A stretch of DNA of 35,629 nt from Armatimonadota bacterium (GTDB lineage Bacteria; Armatimonadota; Hebobacteria; CAIYQO01), in NCBI GenBank assembly GCA_020060775.1, contig JAGUZN010000339.1, forward strand, positions 1 to 35,629, written 5' to 3'. The notes under the pieces are model-generated. The model was not told the origin of the DNA, did not search any database, and saw only the letters and a program-made list of their open reading frames with translations. This document shows, piece after piece, positions 1-9,309 of this stretch. Every line of letters starts with the position of its first letter. Position 1 is the first letter of the stretch. The translations under genes were made by a program, and so were the position numbers.

Positions 1-225
1 CCTGGCCTGTGCCTGGATCACCAGCCAAGTGGCCATGATGTTTGAATGAAAAGGGAACGAGAATCATATCAGATATTCACTTTTCGGATAGGCTCTTAAG
101 GCATGCGCTCTGAACAGCGGCTCGATAATCGACGAGATCCACAACGGTGCTGCTAATCATCGCCGCTGGATATGGTATTGTGTGTAAAGACATCATACTG
201 ATTCCTGGCTGAAGGTCTGTCTACC

Positions 226-3200
226 TCATACTTCCCCATACCGGTACTTCGTGCTCTCCTCAATCAATGTGATCTCGTCATCCGTCAGCCCGAAGAGGGC
301 GTAGACGCGGGCATTGAGGGCGGTTTCGCGGGCCACGATCTCGGCGGTGAGGCGGGTGTGTTCGGCGCGTTGGGTGGTCAGCCAGTCCTCCACGTCGTCG
401 CGGTCCTTCATGGGGATGTCGCGTTTGAAGACCTTCTGCAGTTCCGCGCGCAGGGCGGGGAAGTCCAGGTCCCACCAGGCGGTCAGTTTCTGGTTGAGTT
501 TCTTCTCCGGCATGCCAAAGTCGGTGAGCAGGCGGTGGCGCACCCGCTGGTGCAGCGCATAGCGGGCGCGGGCGAGATCGGTGATCTCCATGGCGAGCGT
601 CCCGAGGGCGGCACGGTCGGCGTCGGCCATGGCAATAATTGGCAGCCGACCGACAAATTGCGTGAACAGGCGGAACTGCCAGAGGCCGGCACGCAATCGC
701 AGCGGTGTGCAAATCTGCATAATGGCAAACCAGGATATTCTGCTTTGCAATAGGGCTAACCACTCGGGATGTGTCGCAGGTATGAAATAGCCGGTATTCC
801 CGACAAACACACCGGCCTCACCCCAGGAGCATCGCGGGAGTTTCGACACATCCGGCCAGAAGATTTTCGGTTGCTCGAACGCCTCGTAATAATCAACCGT
901 ATCTTGTATCTCATACCATTGATACGAACCGGGCTTTCTGCCCGGCCATGGTTTATTCTCATCCCAATGGCCTGGTCGGGGTTCAAGCTGCTCACGGAAC
1001 TGACCGAGATAAGCCTTAATCGTCGGATATGCCTCGATATCAATGCCACGCCGAGTGAAGATCAGCCATCGCCCTTCATCTTCCTGATACCAAGGTCGTA
1101 AATCTTCACCTCGCAGTATTTTCTTTAAGATAGAGCCACACGCCGGATTGTCATGTATTAGGCGGTCACGTGTCTCCTGGTCGATGATGAAGGCCTCGTT
1201 CAGTCCGGTCAGCACACCGCGATACATGCGCCCTTCGACCACCTCCTCCAGCGGGCGACCGGCAGCCATGATCTTCTGAAACAGCCGTGTCGATGCGCCC
1301 GCCTGGAAGGTCCATTCCGCTTGCTCGAGGGCAGCCAGGTCGCAATCCACCCCTTGCTCAATCAACGCCATCTCCAGCGATGCCGGGATCTTGTCGGCGA
1401 TGAAGAGGCTGCGGAAGCCATCAGCCGTCGGTGCTTTCCGCAGCACGACGATGGAGGGGCGCACCATTTCGGCGCCGGGGAAGGGTTGGTTTTCACCGAA
1501 GTCGATGATCGTTTCCATCTGCGCCACGGTGGGCAGCCACTGGCGGAGGGGGCCGGCGAAATTGGCGCGGGCGAAGGTGCCGGAGGAGATATACGCCATG
1601 CGCCCCTGCCGGCGGGCCACCTCCAGACCGCGCTCGTAGAAGTACAGGTAGAGGTCGGCGACGCCGTGAAACGATTTGAAGTGCTCCTGGAAATACGGCT
1701 TATACGGCGCCAACTGCTCCTGGCGCACATACGGCGGGTTGCCGATGACGGCTTCGAAGCCGCCCTCCTCGCCCAGCGGGCGACCGTGACGGTCGAAGTA
1801 GAGTTCGGGGAATTCCAATTCCCAGTGGAAGAAGCGTTCGCGGGCGGCGATTTCCTCCACCTGCGTGATGATGTTCTGCAGGGCAGGCAGCGGCATCCGC
1901 GACCGGCCCATGACCACATCGACCAGCGCGTTCCACAAGTCGGGCGACACGGCCACGCCGAAGTGCTGCGCGGTGAGGAGGTCGGCCAGTTTGCCGTATT
2001 TCTCCACCAGTTGCCGGCGCAGGTCGGCGTAGAGCGATTCCTGCTCCTTCACCTGTTCCACGCTGACGGCCTCATTCTCCTCGATGAGCCACATGGAGCC
2101 TACCGCCACCGCCATGCGCTGGGTGAAGTCGGCATCGGCGAACAGGGAGGCCTGGTCGGTGATGACCGGCGCGGCCTTCTTCTTGCGTGCGGCCTTCGCG
2201 GTGGCCGTGCTGTGCTGTTGCAGGGCGGTGAGGCGCGCGCCCACCAGCGAATTGCCGGGGCGCAGGTGGTGGTCGAGGAAGGAGAGCGGGCGGTCCTTCG
2301 CCACGGTGGTGAGCCAGAGGGACAGTTTCGCCAACTCCACCGCCAGCGGGTTGAGATCGACGCCGTAGACGCACGACTGCGCCACCCGGCGCTTCCAGAA
2401 GGCGAGGTCGGCCTCCTCGGCGGTGTTGCCCTCGGGGACCACGCCGAGATCGACGAGGAAGCGCGCGATGTATTCGGTGGCTTCCACCAGAAAATGCCCG
2501 CTGCCCATCGCCGGGTCGAGCACGTTCACCGCCAGCACGGCGTGCAGCAGGTCGGCATCCGCCGTCTTCCCCGCCACCGCCTCGCGCAGGGCCGGACCGA
2601 CGGTGTGCTCGACGATGAACTTGACGATATACTCCGGCGTGTAATAGGAGCCGGTGGCCTTGCGCTCGCCCTTGTCGTTGACGAGATCGACCGTCCAGGT
2701 CGGACCGCCAGCATCCTGCCGACCCGTCTCATTTGCCGGCTGGAAGCCGGCGGTCCCAGCCAACGGCACCAGTTTGAACTCCAGCAGGCCCTCGTAAATG
2801 GTGCCCATATGGCGCACGGTGAGGTCGCGGTAGTCGATGAATTGCCCATCCACCCGCGCCAGCATGTCGATGGCCTGTTGCAGGTGGGCGTCGCCGACGG
2901 TGTAGCGCTCCAGAAAGGGATGTTTGCCGGGGTCGAACAGGCCGCCGTTGAAAGTGGCGATGTGCAGGTCAGGCTCCCCGAGATTAATGCACTGAAATAG
3001 CTGCCGCAGTCGCGGCCAGAGCAAGGCACTGGTCGACAGCAACCGTCTGCCGGCGTCACGAGCGACGGCGCGCTTGATGGCCAGCAGGCTGTAGGTGTCG
3101 CGATAGAGCTCGCTCTCCCGCACCGGCAGCAGTTCGCGCGCCTCCGCATAGAGGATGAAGATGAGCCGGTAGAGCAGGATGAGGCTGTTGTCGTAGGTCT

Positions 3201-4053
3201 CTTTCAGCACCTCCGGCGTGGGGTGCAGCCCGTTGCCTGGGTAATCGAGAAATCCCTGCGCGAGGTGCCGCAGGGCGTCATACACCTGACTCTTCAGCGT
3301 ATTGCCGACGCCATGGGCGTACTCCACGCTGGCGCGTAGCAGATCGGCGAGACACAATGGTCCCGGCTCGAAAGCGGAACGGCGGAAGAAGGCGTAGAAG
3401 TACAGGAAACGCCCCACGTCGCCGCTCTGCACCAGTTCCGGCAGGTCCACCTCGTAGTAGACATCCAGTTTGTGCGCCGTGTCGCGGTGGTAGAGCCGCC
3501 ACAGCCGGCCATTGGTGAGGATACCCCATTCGACGCCACTGTGCAGCATGTAGAAATAGATCTGGTACGCCGGGTTCTTATTGGACAGCGCATCGGCGCC
3601 CTTGGTGCGCACAGCGATATCCAGCGGGCGGTTCCAGTATTTGGCATCGCCGACCGCGAAGGCGCCTTCACTCGCGACTGCCTCGGTGAGCACCTGGTTT
3701 TTGCGCGCGGCCAGCGCCGCGTCGTCGCGGTAGAACACGTAATCCGGCACCTTGGTGCCATCGGGGGTTTTCAGTGGGGCCTGCACCTCGAAGGTGTGCC
3801 CGAGGGCGCGCAACACGGGGCAGACCAGGTTATCCTCCGTCTGCCGCTCGTTTTCGCTGGGGACGAAGCGGTCGAAGATGCCCGTGATCTCGGCCAGTGC
3901 CGACGCTGCCTGCGCCGCCAACGCCCGCCATCTCGCCTGGGTGGGCAGGATTTCGTTCAGATAATGATCGGAAAAGAGTTGGCGGTTTTGGTGCGCCGGC
4001 AGGTGCAGCGACAGTTGCGAATCGGGCATGGGCCATCCATCCATGAGCGCCAT
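226..4053 (-). CDS. Single-polypeptide restriction-modification protein, Eco57I/type IIG-like (N-terminal PD-(D/E)XK-like nuclease + N6-adenine methylase + TaqI-like C-terminal region)
   Basis: 1275 aa ORF. SAM motif I-like VLDPAMGSGHFLVEA, YGVDLNPLAVELAKLSLWL, catalytic NPPY in FEAVIGNPPYVRQEQL; N-terminal VPDYVFY...FAVGDAKYWNRPLD fits PD-x(n)-(D/E)xK; KGERKATGSYYTPEYIVKFIVEHTVGP is typical of Eco57I-type methylases. Confidence 0.9.
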   Translation of the reverse strand: MALMDGWPMPDSQLSLHLPAHQNRQLFSDHYLNEILPTQARWRALAAQAASALAEITGIFDRFVPSENERQTEDNLVCPVLRALGHTFEVQAPLKTPDGTKVPDYVFYRDDAALAARKNQVLTEAVASEGAFAVGDAKYWNRPLDIAVRTKGADALSNKNPAYQIYFYMLHSGVEWGILTNGRLWRLYHRDTAHKLDVYYEVDLPELVQSGDVGRFLYFYAFFRRSAFEPGPLCLADLLRASVEYAHGVGNTLKSQVYDALRHLAQGFLDYPGNGLHPTPEVLKETYDNSLILLYRLIFILYAEARELLPVRESELYRDTYSLLAIKRAVARDAGRRLLSTSALLWPRLRQLFQCINLGEPDLHIATFNGGLFDPGKHPFLERYTVGDAHLQQAIDMLARVDGQFIDYRDLTVRHMGTIYEGLLEFKLVPLAGTAGFQPANETGRQDAGGPTWTVDLVNDKGERKATGSYYTPEYIVKFIVEHTVGPALREAVAGKTADADLLHAVLAVNVLDPAMGSGHFLVEATEYIARFLVDLGVVPEGNTAEEADLAFWKRRVAQSCVYGVDLNPLAVELAKLSLWLTTVAKDRPLSFLDHHLRPGNSLVGARLTALQQHSTATAKAARKKKAAPVITDQASLFADADFTQRMAVAVGSMWLIEENEAVSVEQVKEQESLYADLRRQLVEKYGKLADLLTAQHFGVAVSPDLWNALVDVVMGRSRMPLPALQNIITQVEEIAARERFFHWELEFPELYFDRHGRPLGEEGGFEAVIGNPPYVRQEQLAPYKPYFQEHFKSFHGVADLYLYFYERGLEVARRQGRMAYISSGTFARANFAGPLRQWLPTVAQMETIIDFGENQPFPGAEMVRPSIVVLRKAPTADGFRSLFIADKIPASLEMALIEQGVDCDLAALEQAEWTFQAGASTRLFQKIMAAGRPLEEVVEGRMYRGVLTGLNEAFIIDQETRDRLIHDNPACGSILKKILRGEDLRPWYQEDEGRWLIFTRRGIDIEAYPTIKAYLGQFREQLEPRPGHWDENKPWPGRKPGSYQWYEIQDTVDYYEAFEQPKIFWPDVSKLPRCSWGEAGVFVGNTGYFIPATHPEWLALLQSRISWFAIMQICTPLRLRAGLWQFRLFTQFVGRLPIIAMADADRAALGTLAMEITDLARARYALHQRVRHRLLTDFGMPEKKLNQKLTAWWDLDFPALRAELQKVFKRDIPMKDRDDVEDWLTTQRAEHTRLTAEIVARETALNARVYALFGLTDDEITLIEESTKYRYGEV
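2702..2757. repeat. Palindromic REP/MITE-like element inserted in frame within the R-M gene
   Basis: ggaccgccagcatcctgccgac ... gccggctggaagccggcggtccc: imperfect inverted repeat (GGACCGCC / GGCGGTCC ends). Encodes AGTAGFQPANETGRQDAGGP between EFKLVPL and TWTVDLVNDKGERKATGSYYTP. Confidence 0.7.
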
Positions 4054-4352
4054 CCCTGAACACGCGGTATGCGGGGCAGCGCCCGGGTATCTGGTTACGC
4101 TAAATTCGCTGCAACCCTGTTCACTTCCTGCCTGATTGCGGCCGTATAGCAGTTACCTCCAGAGATGGCATTTCGCCAGACGATTCATGCAGGGACCGTT
4201 TGGCAGATTCAAACTGTCAGATTATCGCGTTTTGTCTCCTACCTTCTGTTCCGCCCCCCCAACAACGCCCCGTAAGTGGAGGACTTCATAACAGCAATAA
4301 CGGTCTTTCCTGAGTACACTGAGCTCACGCTGTATTCAATGAGGAGTCAGAG

Positions 4353-6011
4353 ATGGCACAGCAAGGCGCGCAACGGGGAGCCAATCCAGCAGCGCTTGCC
4401 ACCGGGCGTGCGGTGGCGATGGGCACGCACGGGGCGGTGGCGTCGTCGCATTACCTGGCGAGCCAGGCCGGGTTCGAGGTACTCAAGCGCGGCGGGCATG
4501 CGGTGGAGGCGGCGATTGCCATGAATGCGGTGCTCGCCGTGGTGTATAACCATATGGCCGGCCTGGGCGGGGATTTGTTCTGCCAGATCTGGGATCGCGG
4601 CACCACCAAGGTTGAAGCGTTAAACGGCAGTGGCCGCTCCGGTGAACAGGTCACGCGTGACGCCTATACCTCGCGCGGCATGGAGAAGATTCCCCAGCGC
4701 GGGCCGTTGGCGGCGAATACCGTGCCGGGGGTGGTCGATGCCTGGTGGCAGATGCACCAACGCTATGGCAAGCTACCATGGGCGTCGCTCTTCGAGGCGG
4801 CGATCAGCTTTGCCGACGAGGGATATCCCATCTCGCAGAAGTTCCGCGACTACATCGCGCAGTACGCCGGCACGCTCAAGGAGTTCCAGGCGACCGCCCG
4901 GGCCTTCCTGCCGGACGGCAAGCCCCCCGCAGCGGGACAGGTGGTGCGCCAACGCGACCTGGCCGCCTCGCTGCGCCAGATTGCCGACGGCGGGGCGGAG
5001 GTGTTCTACCGTGGTGAGCTCGCCCAGCGCATCATCCGTCACCTGTGCGACGCCGGTGGCCTGCTGACCGATGCCGACTTCGCCGAACACACCTCCGATT
5101 GGGTCGAGCCGGTGCGCACGACCTATCGCGGCTATACCGTGACGGAACTGCCTCCAAATACACAGGGGTTGACCACGCTGGTGCTTCTAAACCTCATTGA
5201 GCCGTTCAACCTGAACGATCTTGGCGACAACACGGCGGACTATTACCATCTGCAGGCGGAAGCGACCAAGCTGGCCTTCATTCCGCGCGACCGCTGGGTG
5301 ACCGACCCGGCCTTCCTGCAGATGCCGCTGGAGGAGATTACCTCCAAAGCCTATGCAGACCGCCTGCGGAAATTGCTGGATATGGGGCAGGCACGCAATG
5401 AGCAGGAGGTGCGGCAGCAGGCGCCAGATGTGGACGGTGGCGATACCACCTACATGTGTGCCGTCGATACCGAAGGCAACTGCTGCTCGCTCATCCAAAG
5501 CGTCTATTTCGAGTTCGGGTCCGCCTTCATGCCGGAGGGTACGGGCATCCTGCTGCAGAACCGCGGCTCGTTCTTCAAACTCGACCCCGAGCATCCGAAC
5601 ACGCTGGAACCGCGCAAGCGAACCTTCCACACGATTATCCCGGCGATGGCGCTGAAGGATGACCAGCCGTTCCTGCTCTTTGGCTCCATGGGCGGTGAAG
5701 GGCAACCGCAGACCCAGGCGGCCATGTTCACGCGCATTGTGGACTTCGGTTACACCATCCAGCAGGCCATCGAAGCCCCGCGGTGGCTGTACGGCCGCAC
5801 CTGGGGCGAGGAGAGCCGCACGCTGAAGCTGGAGGGCCGCATCCCCGACGGCGTGGCCACTGAGCTCAAGCGTCGCGGGCACGAGGTCGAGATGATGGAG
5901 GACTGGTCGCAGAAGATGGGGCATGCGCAAGGGATTGTCATCGACCAGGAGACCGGGGTACTGGCGGCTGGCGCCGACCCGCGTGGCGACGGGGTGGCGC
6001 TCTGCTGGTGA
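4353..6011 (+). CDS. Gamma-glutamyltransferase family protein (Ntn hydrolase), no obvious signal peptide
   Basis: 552 aa; VASSHYLASQAGFEVLKRGGHAVEAAIAMNAVLAVV...MAGLGGDLF; GGDTTYMCAVDTEGNCCSLIQS around the predicted autoprocessing Thr; GSMGGEGQPQTQ; family-typical motifs. Confidence 0.9.
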   Translation: MAQQGAQRGANPAALATGRAVAMGTHGAVASSHYLASQAGFEVLKRGGHAVEAAIAMNAVLAVVYNHMAGLGGDLFCQIWDRGTTKVEALNGSGRSGEQVTRDAYTSRGMEKIPQRGPLAANTVPGVVDAWWQMHQRYGKLPWASLFEAAISFADEGYPISQKFRDYIAQYAGTLKEFQATARAFLPDGKPPAAGQVVRQRDLAASLRQIADGGAEVFYRGELAQRIIRHLCDAGGLLTDADFAEHTSDWVEPVRTTYRGYTVTELPPNTQGLTTLVLLNLIEPFNLNDLGDNTADYYHLQAEATKLAFIPRDRWVTDPAFLQMPLEEITSKAYADRLRKLLDMGQARNEQEVRQQAPDVDGGDTTYMCAVDTEGNCCSLIQSVYFEFGSAFMPEGTGILLQNRGSFFKLDPEHPNTLEPRKRTFHTIIPAMALKDDQPFLLFGSMGGEGQPQTQAAMFTRIVDFGYTIQQAIEAPRWLYGRTWGEESRTLKLEGRIPDGVATELKRRGHEVEMMEDWSQKMGHAQGIVIDQETGVLAAGADPRGDGVALCW

Positions 6012-6032
6012 GGCCCGAGGGAGGAGATCGTC

Positions 6033-7625
6033 ATGCTGCCTATCACGCTCTGGACCTGGTTGATTGCCCTATCACCGCTGGTATTGCTATTGCTGCTGCT
6101 CGTCTGGCGGCGCTGGACGGCGGCAGAGGCAGGACCGGTGGGCTTCTTTGCCGCGGTGCTGACGGCGATGCTCATCTTCCGTACGCCGCTGGAGACCGTG
6201 GCCGTCGCGGCGGGCAAGGGCATCTGGGACGCCATTTTCATCCTCTATGTCATCTGGCCGGCACTGCTCCTCTATCTCGTCACCAAGGAGGCCGGCGCCT
6301 TTGACGCCATTCGCCAGGGCATTCAGGATATCACCGAGAGCCGTCTGCTGCTGGTACTGGCCTTTGGGTGGGTCTTTGCTTCCTTTCTGCAGGGGATTGC
6401 CGGCTTCGGGGCGCCCATTGCCATTGTTGCCCCTCTGCTGGTGGGCCTGGGGGTGCGTCCCCTCATGGCCGTGGTCATCCCGCTCATCGGGCATGCCTGG
6501 GCGAATATGTTCGGCACACTGGCCGTGAGTTGGTCCGCCACCAACCTCATTGTCGATCTCACGAACCCGCCGCTCACCGCGTTCCTGACCGGTATCCTGC
6601 TATGGATTCCCAATCTCGTATCTGGCTTCTTTATCTGCTACCTCTTCGGCAAATGGCAGGGCGTGAAGGTCGGCGTGTGGGCCGTGCTCATCATTTCGGC
6701 GATTCACGGGGGTGGCCAGTTGTTCTTGACCCAGGTGAATCCCACCTTGAGCAACTTCATTCCGGGCACGGTAGCGATGGGTGCGGTCTTTCTGCTGGCA
6801 AAATGGGGGCCATATCAGAAGCGTGCCATCGAGGACAGTCCGGTGATGAGCGACACGCATAAGGAGTTGAAGGCTGAGCCGAAGATGTCGCTGCATGTCG
6901 CGCTCTTCCCGTACTATGTGCTGACCGCGCTCTCCATTCTCGTGCTGGCGATTCCGGCGGTCAGTAATTACCTGGGCCGTTGGGAAGTGGGTCTGCCGTT
7001 TCCCGGCGTCTCGACTGGGTACGGTGTGATACGCGAGGCGGAGGTACCCTATTCCCCCTTCTCGGTGCTCACCCATCCGGGCACCTTCTTGATCATCGCC
7101 TCGCTGGCGGGATATTTCTGGTTCCGCTCGCGTGGATTCTACGATGAAGGGCTGTGGGGGCGGCTTGGCTCCGGTTTTGTGAAAAACGCCTTCCCGGCCA
7201 GCGTGGCCATTCTCGGTTTTCTGACGATGTCGACGCTGCTCGACCATTCCGGGCAGACCACTGTGCTGGCCCTCGGCATTGCTGCGGTTTCGCCACCGGT
7301 GGTGTATGCCGCGCTGGCCACGTTTATCGGGATTATCGGCGCCTTTATGACCTCATCTAATACGGCCTCGAATGTCCTCTTTGTGCCGTTGCACTCCCAG
7401 GTCGCCGCGGCACTGCCTGCCCTTGGACAACCACTGGTCGTCGCCGCACAATCGGTGGGCGGCGCCATTGGGAATGCCATCGCACCGGCGAACGTGGTGC
7501 TCGGGACCGGGACAGCGGGTATTGCCGGCAAAGAAGGGGATGTATTGCGCGTGACCCTGGTCTATGCGGCCATCGCCGGCGTGCTGGCAGCGCTCGCCAG
7601 CGTCGTGATCTATTGGTTGACCTGA
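6033..7625 (+). CDS. L-lactate permease family (LctP/GlcA) transporter
   Basis: 530 aa polytopic protein; FASFLQGIAGFGAPIAIVAPLLVGLGV and GGAIGNAIAPANVVLGTGTAGIAGKEGDVLR are LctP-family signatures. Confidence 0.9.
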   Translation: MLPITLWTWLIALSPLVLLLLLLVWRRWTAAEAGPVGFFAAVLTAMLIFRTPLETVAVAAGKGIWDAIFILYVIWPALLLYLVTKEAGAFDAIRQGIQDITESRLLLVLAFGWVFASFLQGIAGFGAPIAIVAPLLVGLGVRPLMAVVIPLIGHAWANMFGTLAVSWSATNLIVDLTNPPLTAFLTGILLWIPNLVSGFFICYLFGKWQGVKVGVWAVLIISAIHGGGQLFLTQVNPTLSNFIPGTVAMGAVFLLAKWGPYQKRAIEDSPVMSDTHKELKAEPKMSLHVALFPYYVLTALSILVLAIPAVSNYLGRWEVGLPFPGVSTGYGVIREAEVPYSPFSVLTHPGTFLIIASLAGYFWFRSRGFYDEGLWGRLGSGFVKNAFPASVAILGFLTMSTLLDHSGQTTVLALGIAAVSPPVVYAALATFIGIIGAFMTSSNTASNVLFVPLHSQVAAALPALGQPLVVAAQSVGGAIGNAIAPANVVLGTGTAGIAGKEGDVLRVTLVYAAIAGVLAALASVVIYWLT

Positions 7626-7652
7626 TGCCGTGCCAGCGGTTGGAGGATCACT

Positions 7653-7928
7653 ATGCCTGAGGACTCGACGGGATTCTTTGCGAATAAAAGTGCGATGCTC
7701 GGCACCGCACTGGTGCTGGTGCTCCTTTCGCTGTTCCTCATCAACTGGGGCGTGCGTGGCACCACCTGGCTCTACTGGGTCGGGGTCGGCCTGCTGGTGC
7801 TCGGCCTCCTGTTAGCACCGCTCTCCCGCTTCACGGCGGGCAATAAAGCGGAGGAGGAGTCGGGCCGAGAAAAGGCCAGCGAAGAGGAGGGCAAGGACAC
7901 GGGCACGGGTAAGCGCGAGGGGAATTAA
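7653..7928 (+). CDS. Small two-TM membrane protein of unknown function
   Basis: 91 aa; two hydrophobic segments then charged tail (AEEESGREKASEEEGKDTGTGKREGN); lies in the same-strand cluster with 10-27 bp gaps. Confidence 0.6.
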   Translation: MPEDSTGFFANKSAMLGTALVLVLLSLFLINWGVRGTTWLYWVGVGLLVLGLLLAPLSRFTAGNKAEEESGREKASEEEGKDTGTGKREGN

Positions 7929-7938
7929 GGAGGCACAG

Positions 7939-8871
7939 TTGCGACGACTCACGCGTGAGCATAAAGTCTTCACGTTGTCGAAAGAGCATCCGCCGGTCAT
8001 GGAGATTGTTCCCGGCGAGACGGTGCTGGTCGAGACCACCGATTCCTTCGATGCGCAGTTCGATAAATCGAAATTGGCCAAATGGGATGCTGGTACGTCG
8101 GAATCAGACACCAGCATCGATCTGAACCGCGCATTGCCGCATACCGGTCCCATCGCCATCCGCGGCGCGGAACCTGGCGATACCCTGGTTGCGGAACTGC
8201 TGCAGATTGTGCCGGTGTCGAACGGTTACATCTCCTGCCTGCCGGGCTTTTCCCGGCTGTTGCTCGGACACAAAATTCCACAGGACGAACGCTGGACGGT
8301 ACGTATTGTCGAGACGCTGCCGGGCGTGGTGAAGTTTGACGAGGGCATCTATTATCCCTATCGCCTGATGGTCGGCTCCTTGGGCGTGGCGCCGGATGGT
8401 GAGGTGCCCACGGCCACGCCGGGTGACTACGGCGGCAATCATGACTGTTACCTCTACACGGTGGGCAGCAAGCTGTACCTGCCGGTGAAAGTGCCCGGGG
8501 CGCTGGTCGCGCTGGGTGACGTCCACGCCGCCATGGGCGACGGTGAAGGGGCGGGCACCGCCAATGAAATTGACGCAGAAGTGACGGTAAAGTTCGACCT
8601 GATCAAAGGCACGGGACACATGATTGATTTCCCCATACTCGAAACCGGCACGCATTGGATGCCCTACGGCAGCGCCGAAGAGACCGATGATGCGCTGGCG
8701 GCGGCGAAAGATAACGCGATCAGCCTGCTGCATCGCAAACTCGGGCTGGATTATGCGGATTGCTACATGCTCATGGCCGCGGCCTGCCACATCCGCATCA
8801 ATGAGTTGGTCAATCCGACAAGGTCGGCGAGGGTCGAGATCCCCAAGTACCTGTTGGCGACGATAGTGTAA
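7939..8871 (+). CDS. Acetamidase/formamidase family protein (TTG start)
   Basis: 310 aa; EIVPGETVLVETTDSFDAQF, GPIAIRGAEPGDTLVAELLQI, YGGNHDCYLYTVGSKLYLPVKVPGALVALGDVHAAMGDGE; SD aaggagg upstream of the TTG. Confidence 0.9.
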   Translation: MRRLTREHKVFTLSKEHPPVMEIVPGETVLVETTDSFDAQFDKSKLAKWDAGTSESDTSIDLNRALPHTGPIAIRGAEPGDTLVAELLQIVPVSNGYISCLPGFSRLLLGHKIPQDERWTVRIVETLPGVVKFDEGIYYPYRLMVGSLGVAPDGEVPTATPGDYGGNHDCYLYTVGSKLYLPVKVPGALVALGDVHAAMGDGEGAGTANEIDAEVTVKFDLIKGTGHMIDFPILETGTHWMPYGSAEETDDALAAAKDNAISLLHRKLGLDYADCYMLMAAACHIRINELVNPTRSARVEIPKYLLATIV

Positions 8872-8905
8872 GTCACCGAGTATAGACGCGGGAAGTCAGG
8901 AACGC

Positions 8906-9304
8906 ATGTCCGAAGAGCAGCACCGGTCATCAGAAGATGGACCATCACAGCGTACAGACCTAGCACAGGACCGCACGGAATGGGCGGCGCATCGCACGGT
9001 GCTGGCGAACGAGCGCACCTTCAGCGCCTGGCTCCGCACCGGGCTGGCGACCAGCGGCGCAGGGTTAGCTGTCTCGGAACTCCTCGGCACCGGGGCAACC
9101 GGCTGGCTAGCACGACTGGCTGGTATCCTTTTGGTCTTGAGCGGAGCCGGAATTAGCCTGTTGGCGCGCTGGCGGTTTCACCAACTCTCGGCGGAACTCA
9201 AGGCACGCCAGCTCCCCGTCATGCCATCCTGGGTCGGCAACGAACTCGCTATCACCGTGGTGTTGATTGCGGCACTGGTGTTGCTCCTGCTCCTCGTGCG
9301 GTAG
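8906..9304 (+). CDS. DUF202 (YidH-like) membrane protein
   Basis: 132 aa; LANERTFSAWLRTGLATSGAGLAVSELL is the DUF202 signature, followed by hydrophobic segments. Confidence 0.85.
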   Translation: MSEEQHRSSEDGPSQRTDLAQDRTEWAAHRTVLANERTFSAWLRTGLATSGAGLAVSELLGTGATGWLARLAGILLVLSGAGISLLARWRFHQLSAELKARQLPVMPSWVGNELAITVVLIAALVLLLLLVR

Positions 9305-9309
9305 GGCGT

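Noticed and set aside
1-49. Possible C-terminal tail LACAWITSQVAMMFE* of a gene entering from the left edge
   Set aside because: Only 15 codons are visible; cannot be supported.
1321-3000. 559-aa plus-strand ORF antisense to the R-M gene
   Set aside because: His/Arg/Gly/Val-rich composition typical of a shadow ORF in high-GC DNA; the opposite strand encodes a clear methylase.
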